Source of the DNA: a virus | Direction: 5' to 3' (one strand) | Virus record (IMG/VR): IMGVR_UViG_3300025769_000090 | Coordinates: 1 to 64,000 of that record | DNA: 64,000 bases | Shown here: positions 59,266 through 64,000 of the stretch, one piece after another | How positions within the stretch are numbered: position 1 is the stretch's first letter | Layout of the letters: each line of letters starts with the position of its first letter | Notes under the pieces: model-generated | What the model saw: only the letters and a program-made list of their open reading frames with translations | What the model was told of the DNA's origin: nothing | Databases searched by the model: none | Made by a program: the position numbers and the translations under genes

Positions 59266-61914
59266 ATGGCAGCGAATTTTCGTAAAATATTATTTTCTGG
59301 ATCTAAAGTTGAAATAGCCCAAATTTCAGCTAGTAATATACCCGAAACTGCTTCATCTGCAGCTGAATTAGAGGTTTTAACTATTGACCCAAACACAGGT
59401 GAAGTTAGATTTATATCACAATCTGAACTACAAACCCCAAATGGAGATGTTACTTTTGGGATTAGTGGAAGTGATCTTACGGGTGTCCCATTTGATTCAA
59501 ATGGTGAAAGATTATTAATTACAACTAACAATCCAGATTACTTATCAACAAGTATTACTCCTGGGACTAATGCAGTTACTGCTAGCTTTAATATAGCAGA
59601 TAATTTTATAACAGGATCTGGACAATTAAATGCTATTAATTACAGTGTTAGCAGTTTTGGAATTGTTAGCCCAGCAGGTTCTCCTTCTGATTTTAGAACA
59701 GCTTTTCACACCCCCATTGTAGGTCATTCTGCATTTGGGTTTGGAAACCCCCAAGTAGGGTCTATTTTACATAATACAAACGCTATACAAGAGATCACTA
59801 CTAACCCCACAGTGGTCACTTTAACTGATGGAATACTTAGTAAAGTAATTAATGATGGTCCTTATACAGCTAGTATTCAAAACCTTTGGTTTAATCCTCT
59901 TTCAACTACAGATTCAACACCGGTATCAAATGCTTCAATTAGCAATTTAAACCCTGATACACTCACCGCCAATAGAGATAACTATGCATGGTTATCAGCA
60001 AGTTTAATAGGTGGATTTACACAAGGTGGTGTTCCATCACTTTCAGCATCATTTGTAGCATTTACTTCAAGTCTTGCTACTAATTCATCATCTATAGGCA
60101 TTCTTCAAGGAAGTTCTAGCAATATTACTGGTACTACTAGTAGTATGGCTTTAAATGAATTTACTTCTAGTTTTTTAAGAGTACTTAAACCTAAAAGAAT
60201 TTTATCATCCTTCCACAACGCTAACATAAGTCAAGTTACAATTGTTGATGAAACTAGCAATGATGGTACAGATCCAGATGTTTTACCCCAAGGAAGAATC
60301 CTCCAAATAGGAGGTACAGTACCCGCAACAAGCCCTCTAGGTAATTTCCTCCCAGATGCCAGACACCTTACAATTTCGGGAACATTTACTGCTAATGATT
60401 TAATATTAAATGCTAATGGTATTATTTTAGAGCAAATGGATGTTGCTTCTTTTTCTGGCAGCATTAATTATGGTACTAGCAGTCTTCATACTCATAGATT
60501 TATAGGAAATACATTTATAACTGGTGGTGGGGTAAGTGTAACAGGCCCGCTTTCTATACAAGCTTCTCTTCCTTTAGAAGATGATGTAACATTAGATAAT
60601 CCAGTACAAATTTTAGTAAGGTCTGGATCTAATAATATTCTTAGAGCTACTACAATAAACAGCGCTAATAGTATTATAGATAATGAAATAAGGTCTACAG
60701 CTACTATAACTTCATTGTCGTTTGAAGACCGCGTCGAAACCATTCAAGATAATATTGATTTAGCCCCAGGTCAGGCATCTAGTATCCACCTGTTACAATC
60801 TGGTTCTAATGATTTAACCGGTTCTTATTCGCGAGGGATATTTTTTAGTACTGCCTCTAACCAAGCTAGTAGTCTTATAGAGAACAGTGATGGATCTACA
60901 TTAGGTTTTGTCACTCACACAGCTTCATTTAGTGCTAGTATTGCTATAGGACCAAACACCGACCACACAGTTGATACTAATATATTTACAGTTTCCCATT
61001 CTTTAGCAAATAATATATCATCTATACAGTATATTTTTAATACGTCATCGTTTATAAGTGCTACAAATATTATTACTGCTAGTCAATTTATTACTGACAC
61101 TATTAATGATTTAGATAGATATGGAAAGCAAGTAAGTTTAATATTAACCCAAAGCAATACTGCAGGTAATATATTATATATAGCTGATTTAGCTACTAAT
61201 TTAACTGATGGAACAGGAAAACATTTCTTAACAGGAGCAGGATCATTTAATAGTCTTTTAGACGTTACAGATGTTTCTGTAAATGAACTCATATTTAACC
61301 AATTTACTACGACGGACCAAGGTAGTATTGTTTTTGATTTAAGCCCTGATCCAAGTAATTTTGTTCCAGGCAATGTTGCAGTGTCCTTTAAAGACTTGCA
61401 AAATACTAATTCTCCACAATTTACTAATTTAACAATAGGTACAGATCCTGTTACTGACCCTGGTAATTTAACAGTTAATGGTTCCCTTGTTAAAATTAAT
61501 AAAAGTAATCTTAATATTAAAGACCAATTTATATTAATTAATAGTGGTACACTTCCTGGAACTTTTGTAAATATAGACAATGACCCTGATGGTGGTATTA
61601 TAGTAGGAAACGGAAATAACAGTGGTTCTATGTTTATGTTTGATAATACACATAATCGATGGGGCTTTATAGGAGCAGACGGTAATAATTTACAAGCTTT
61701 AGATGTTGAGTCTAACGAGGATAATACTTTAACCCCAAAACTTGGAGTTAGAGTAACAGTTTTCAACACAGAAAAATTTAATGCTGATGGAACCCCTATA
61801 GATATTAATGAATTTGAATATGGTAATAGTGATCAAAACACTCAACTAGGTATAATGGCTGTATGTAATGATGTAACTAAAAACCCTGATAGAGATGTGT
61901 ATATATACGCTTAA
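59266..61914 (+). CDS. tail-fibre-type protein B
   Basis: The 882-residue product begins MAANFRKILFSGSKVEIAQI, a diverged relative of the previous start, followed by ISASNIPE, which matches ITASNVPE of protein A. A long beta-rich middle is similar in style. The C-terminal module (NLTVNGSLVKINKSNLNIKD, then IIVGNGNNSGSMFMFD and RWGFIGADGN) is homologous to protein A's. It ends near a terminator. Confidence 0.65.
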   Translation: MAANFRKILFSGSKVEIAQISASNIPETASSAAELEVLTIDPNTGEVRFISQSELQTPNGDVTFGISGSDLTGVPFDSNGERLLITTNNPDYLSTSITPGTNAVTASFNIADNFITGSGQLNAINYSVSSFGIVSPAGSPSDFRTAFHTPIVGHSAFGFGNPQVGSILHNTNAIQEITTNPTVVTLTDGILSKVINDGPYTASIQNLWFNPLSTTDSTPVSNASISNLNPDTLTANRDNYAWLSASLIGGFTQGGVPSLSASFVAFTSSLATNSSSIGILQGSSSNITGTTSSMALNEFTSSFLRVLKPKRILSSFHNANISQVTIVDETSNDGTDPDVLPQGRILQIGGTVPATSPLGNFLPDARHLTISGTFTANDLILNANGIILEQMDVASFSGSINYGTSSLHTHRFIGNTFITGGGVSVTGPLSIQASLPLEDDVTLDNPVQILVRSGSNNILRATTINSANSIIDNEIRSTATITSLSFEDRVETIQDNIDLAPGQASSIHLLQSGSNDLTGSYSRGIFFSTASNQASSLIENSDGSTLGFVTHTASFSASIAIGPNTDHTVDTNIFTVSHSLANNISSIQYIFNTSSFISATNIITASQFITDTINDLDRYGKQVSLILTQSNTAGNILYIADLATNLTDGTGKHFLTGAGSFNSLLDVTDVSVNELIFNQFTTTDQGSIVFDLSPDPSNFVPGNVAVSFKDLQNTNSPQFTNLTIGTDPVTDPGNLTVNGSLVKINKSNLNIKDQFILINSGTLPGTFVNIDNDPDGGIIVGNGNNSGSMFMFDNTHNRWGFIGADGNNLQALDVESNEDNTLTPKLGVRVTVFNTEKFNADGTPIDINEFEYGNSDQNTQLGIMAVCNDVTKNPDRDVYIYA

Positions 61915-61932
61915 AGCAAATTAATAAAAATT

Positions 61933-61959
61933 AAGCATCTATTTGGGTGCTTTTTTTTT
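61933..61959 (+). terminator. Rho-independent terminator after fibre gene
   Basis: AAGCATC pairs with GGTGCTT (one T-G pair), with a loop of about six bases, directly followed by a long T-run. It follows the fibre stop by 18 bases. The 80-base gap up to the small gene holds nothing else. Confidence 0.85.
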
Positions 61960-61994
61960 ATTTACTACAATAATAAAAACTAAAATTAATAATA

Positions 61995-62150
61995 ATGTTG
62001 CAAATTAAATTAACCCCTCAAGAAATTCAAGTTAGTATAGCTGCTATTAACAATATCCAAATTACTGGTAAAGATGCTCATACAGTATCTGATCTATTAA
62101 GAAAATATGAAAATACTTTAGCTAATTTTAAACCAGTTAAAGCCGGATAA
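61995..62150 (+). CDS. small hypothetical protein
   Basis: This 51-residue ORF (MLQIKLTPQEIQVSIAAINN, ending in NFKPVKAG) fills the gap between the terminator and the next fibre gene. It is helical, with the last helix charged. The stop is overlapped by a promoter-like motif. Its regular codon use and clean start support coding, but no family is recognised. Confidence 0.55.
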   Translation: MLQIKLTPQEIQVSIAAINNIQITGKDAHTVSDLLRKYENTLANFKPVKAG

Positions 62151-62159
62151 TATTTATTA
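62149..62159 (+). promoter_or_regulatory. candidate late promoter element (AATATTTATTA)
   Basis: The recurrent motif overlaps the stop at 62148-62150 and starts an 82-base leader that also holds a CAGCA/TGCTG hairpin (62192-62205). The ATG is at 62233. Confidence 0.4.
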
Positions 62160-62232
62160 TCAGTCTATTATTGGCCCGAAAGGGAAGTAGGCAGCAATAG
62201 TGCTGTATCTAACCGTAGTAGTAAAATAAAAT

Positions 62233-62676
62233 ATGCCAAACTGGAAAAAAGTCATTGTATCCGGCAGTAATGCCGTATTAAATAACGTAACAGCTAGTGG
62301 GGATATTTCGGCTAGTGGAAATATTTTTACAACTGATATCTCAGCTAGAGGAAACATTTCTACAACTACTATTTCAACGTTAGAATCTGGTCCTCTTGGA
62401 ACCGATGCCCCTACTCGGGTAGATTTATATAATACTTCGCAATATACTGGCGCTATATACGATTATATCCTAGTAGACAGTACCGTCGGTGCCCGTACAG
62501 GGCAATTCATGGTAGTGCACGATAATGGCCTACTTACATTTACAGATACTTCTACTAAACATTTATCTGACAATATAGTCCCTGAAATTTCAGCATCGTT
62601 TAGTTCTACAGATGTTGAAATATATATCGTAAATGGTGATGGATATACGTTTAAATCATTTACTAAAAAGTTATAA
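62233..62676 (+). CDS. short fibre-type protein with WKKVIVSGS start
   Basis: The 147-residue product begins MPNWKKVIVSGSNAVLNNVT, like fibre A. A repeat-like stretch (TASGDISASGNIFTTDISARG, split as ASGDISASGNIF and DISARGNIST) follows, then a compact beta-rich end (FMVVHDNGLLTFTDTSTK and VEIYIVNGDGYTF). It may be a short fibre or connector sharing the same tail anchor. Two LamG-type genes follow. Confidence 0.6.
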   Translation: MPNWKKVIVSGSNAVLNNVTASGDISASGNIFTTDISARGNISTTTISTLESGPLGTDAPTRVDLYNTSQYTGAIYDYILVDSTVGARTGQFMVVHDNGLLTFTDTSTKHLSDNIVPEISASFSSTDVEIYIVNGDGYTFKSFTKKL

Positions 62677-62679
62677 TAA

Positions 62680-63447
62680 ATGGCATTTTTCTTTTCCCCT
62701 AAAATAGTAACAAATGGATTAGTACTTGCTTTAGACGCAGCAAATAATAAATCATATCCGGGCAATGGAATTACATGGAGTGATTTATCAGGCAATGGGT
62801 ATACTGGAACATTAGAAAATGGTGTAATTTGGGAACCCGAAAATGGTGGTTATTGGAACTTAAGCAGTAGCAATATACCCGAAAACGCCCACTTAAGTAT
62901 GCCTTATGATTCTTACTGGGATGATAATGTATTTGGCAATGCTACTAATTTTACAATTTCATGCTGGACCCAATGTGATAAAGATGATTTTTATGATTGG
63001 TCTACTATAATACAAAAATCTGGTAATGGGACTAATTATAGTAATTCTGAGGGCGCTAGTTTATGGGCTAGGTCAGGTTCAGCAGGTAATGAAGGCAGAT
63101 TTCAAGCAGTATTTGGCAATGGTCAATTAGGTAACCCCGCGGGTTCTTCATCAATCCTTACATATAATGTTACAGATGCGTCTCAGTGGCATAATTTAGC
63201 ATTTACGGGAGAAGGCTCTGCCGGTACTGGTACATTAAAATTTTATGTTAATGGTGTTGAAGAAGGTTCAGACAGCATTCCTACAAGAACTGTAGTAGAA
63301 ACTAACACAAACCCTATTGCATTTGGCCGAAGAGGAAGTAGTCTAGATTATTTAGGTAAAATATCTAATGTGTATTTATATACGAGAGCCCTCTCACCTA
63401 CGGAAGTTCTTCAAAACTATAACGCACTTAAATCAAGATTCACTTAA
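62680..63447 (+). CDS. LamG-domain adhesin, tail-fibre-tip type
   Basis: The 255-residue product is a single LamG/concanavalin-type domain. VTNGLVLALDAANNKSYPGNG, split as NGLVLALDAANNKSYPG and ITWSDLSGNGYTG, is its start. TISCWTQCDKDDF, WHNLAFTGEGSAGTG and LYTRALSPTEVLQNYNALKS are the family's typical later segments. Such proteins bind sugars at the host surface. A paralogue starts three bases after the stop (TAATTATG). Confidence 0.75.
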   Translation: MAFFFSPKIVTNGLVLALDAANNKSYPGNGITWSDLSGNGYTGTLENGVIWEPENGGYWNLSSSNIPENAHLSMPYDSYWDDNVFGNATNFTISCWTQCDKDDFYDWSTIIQKSGNGTNYSNSEGASLWARSGSAGNEGRFQAVFGNGQLGNPAGSSSILTYNVTDASQWHNLAFTGEGSAGTGTLKFYVNGVEEGSDSIPTRTVVETNTNPIAFGRRGSSLDYLGKISNVYLYTRALSPTEVLQNYNALKSRFT

Positions 63448-63449
63448 TT

Positions 63450-64000
63450 ATGGCAACATTCGGAGGACCACGACCAATAGTATCGGATGGATTAGTATTT
63501 ACTTTAGATGCTGCTAACGTTAAGTCATATCCTGGTAATGGAAACACAGTAACAGACCTAATCAACGATAATGATGGAACCATTCAAAATAGTCCTACAT
63601 TTATATCATCCGAAAACCAAGGGGTATTTTCATTTGACGGGCAAGATGACCATATAATCCTTGCTCCTATTCACGGTGGTAATGATGATAATAACAATTA
63701 TGCATGGACAGCAGATAATAGTGTAGGGAGTAATACATTTTGTTATGAAGTATGGTTTAAAGGAACTGATACTGTGGGTGAAATAATTTCTAAACCTTGG
63801 AATGGTAGTGGGAGATATAACTTTAGAGTTGATGATGGGAGATTTAACCTCCTCACAGGTAATGGAGGTGCCCCTGAAGATTCTGATTCATCTAATAATC
63901 TTAATTTTGACTCCAGTATTGCCGATGGAAATTGGCACCAACTAGTTATATGGGCTAATAGTACACAAATGGGATACTATATCGATGGAAATAGTTCATC
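63450..64000 (+). CDS. LamG-domain adhesin, second copy, cut by window end
   Basis: This is a partial CDS open to the window edge. Its start (ATFGGPRPIVSDGLVFTLDA, then NVKSYPGNG) matches the first copy's start segment for segment. FCYEVWFKGTDTVGEI and GNWHQLVIWANSTQMGYYIDG continue the LamG fold. It shows a tandem paralogous pair of surface-binding proteins. The C-terminus is not visible here. Confidence 0.75.
   Translation, partial: MATFGGPRPIVSDGLVFTLDAANVKSYPGNGNTVTDLINDNDGTIQNSPTFISSENQGVFSFDGQDDHIILAPIHGGNDDNNNYAWTADNSVGSNTFCYEVWFKGTDTVGEIISKPWNGSGRYNFRVDDGRFNLLTGNGGAPEDSDSSNNLNFDSSIADGNWHQLVIWANSTQMGYYIDGNSS

Noticed and set aside
61083-61769. 228-codon minus-strand open frame
   Set aside because: It lies wholly within fibre gene B, has no start context of its own and mirrors its codon bias.

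Overview
The window looks like about 64 kb from the genome of a large tailed phage with a contractile tail, of T4-like (straboviral or related marine myovirus) architecture, probably infecting a marine member of the Bacteroidota (Flavobacteriia). The T4-like call rests on recognisable head and tail morphogenesis genes in T4-like order: late sigma factor gp55-like, baseplate gp25/gp6/gp7-like, large terminase, portal, prohead protease, scaffold, major capsid protein, and neck/tail-completion proteins gp13/gp14/gp15-like. The host inference rests on an encoded protein with a type IX secretion system (T9SS) sorting domain, which is known only from Bacteroidota, on Bacteroidota-style signal peptides cut before Gln, on weak Shine-Dalgarno sequences with A-rich start contexts, and on strongly AT-rich DNA. 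Virtually every gene is on the + strand; the one plausible exception is a small membrane protein at about 47.6-47.8 kb. No tRNA, rRNA, CRISPR array, integrase or transposase was seen.

Layout. 0-2 kb: a VWA/zinc-motif protein and a small acidic protein. 2-8 kb: an envelope-directed cassette made of a membrane coiled-coil protein, a secreted thioredoxin-like protein, a 1222-residue T9SS cargo with about 23 Cys-bracketed repeats, an outer-membrane beta-barrel candidate, a holin-like protein and a staphylococcal-type nuclease. 8-12.5 kb: small proteins, a possible PD-(D/E)xK protein, an HD-like protein and the gp55-like sigma factor. 12.5-28 kb: baseplate and tail-tip genes, tightly overlapped. 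28-29.5 kb: a GIY-YIG protein and a primase. 29.5-37.4 kb: a very large nucleotidyltransferase/zinc-motif/ligase-fold protein followed by small, basic, Cys-rich or protease-like proteins, several with short N-terminal leader-like tags. 37.4-40.4 kb: an FAD-dependent dehydrogenase, a P-loop kinase-like ATPase and membrane proteins. 40.4-51.4 kb: head assembly, with a GIY-YIG homing endonuclease inserted at the start of terL. 51.4-55.9 kb: neck and tail completion. 55.9-64 kb: fibre and LamG-type adhesin genes, the last cut by the window end.

How it works together. At least twelve boundaries between gene groups carry an AT-rich motif close to TATATTTATAA, and the window encodes a gp55-like sigma factor, so a late-promoter system is inferred. 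Several unrelated proteins carry short segments ending in (L/I)xE before a small residue, the T4 gp21-type cleavage pattern. Three acidic proteins also share a C-terminal tag (SVxRxxKLANxK) directly behind such a site. This suggests that a set of non-structural proteins is loaded into the prohead with the scaffold and trimmed by the encoded protease. The most unusual elements are the T9SS cargo cassette, the tripartite 1054-residue protein, the processing-tag system, the duplicated terL start at the homing endonuclease, and the three-hairpin leader of the scaffold-capsid operon.
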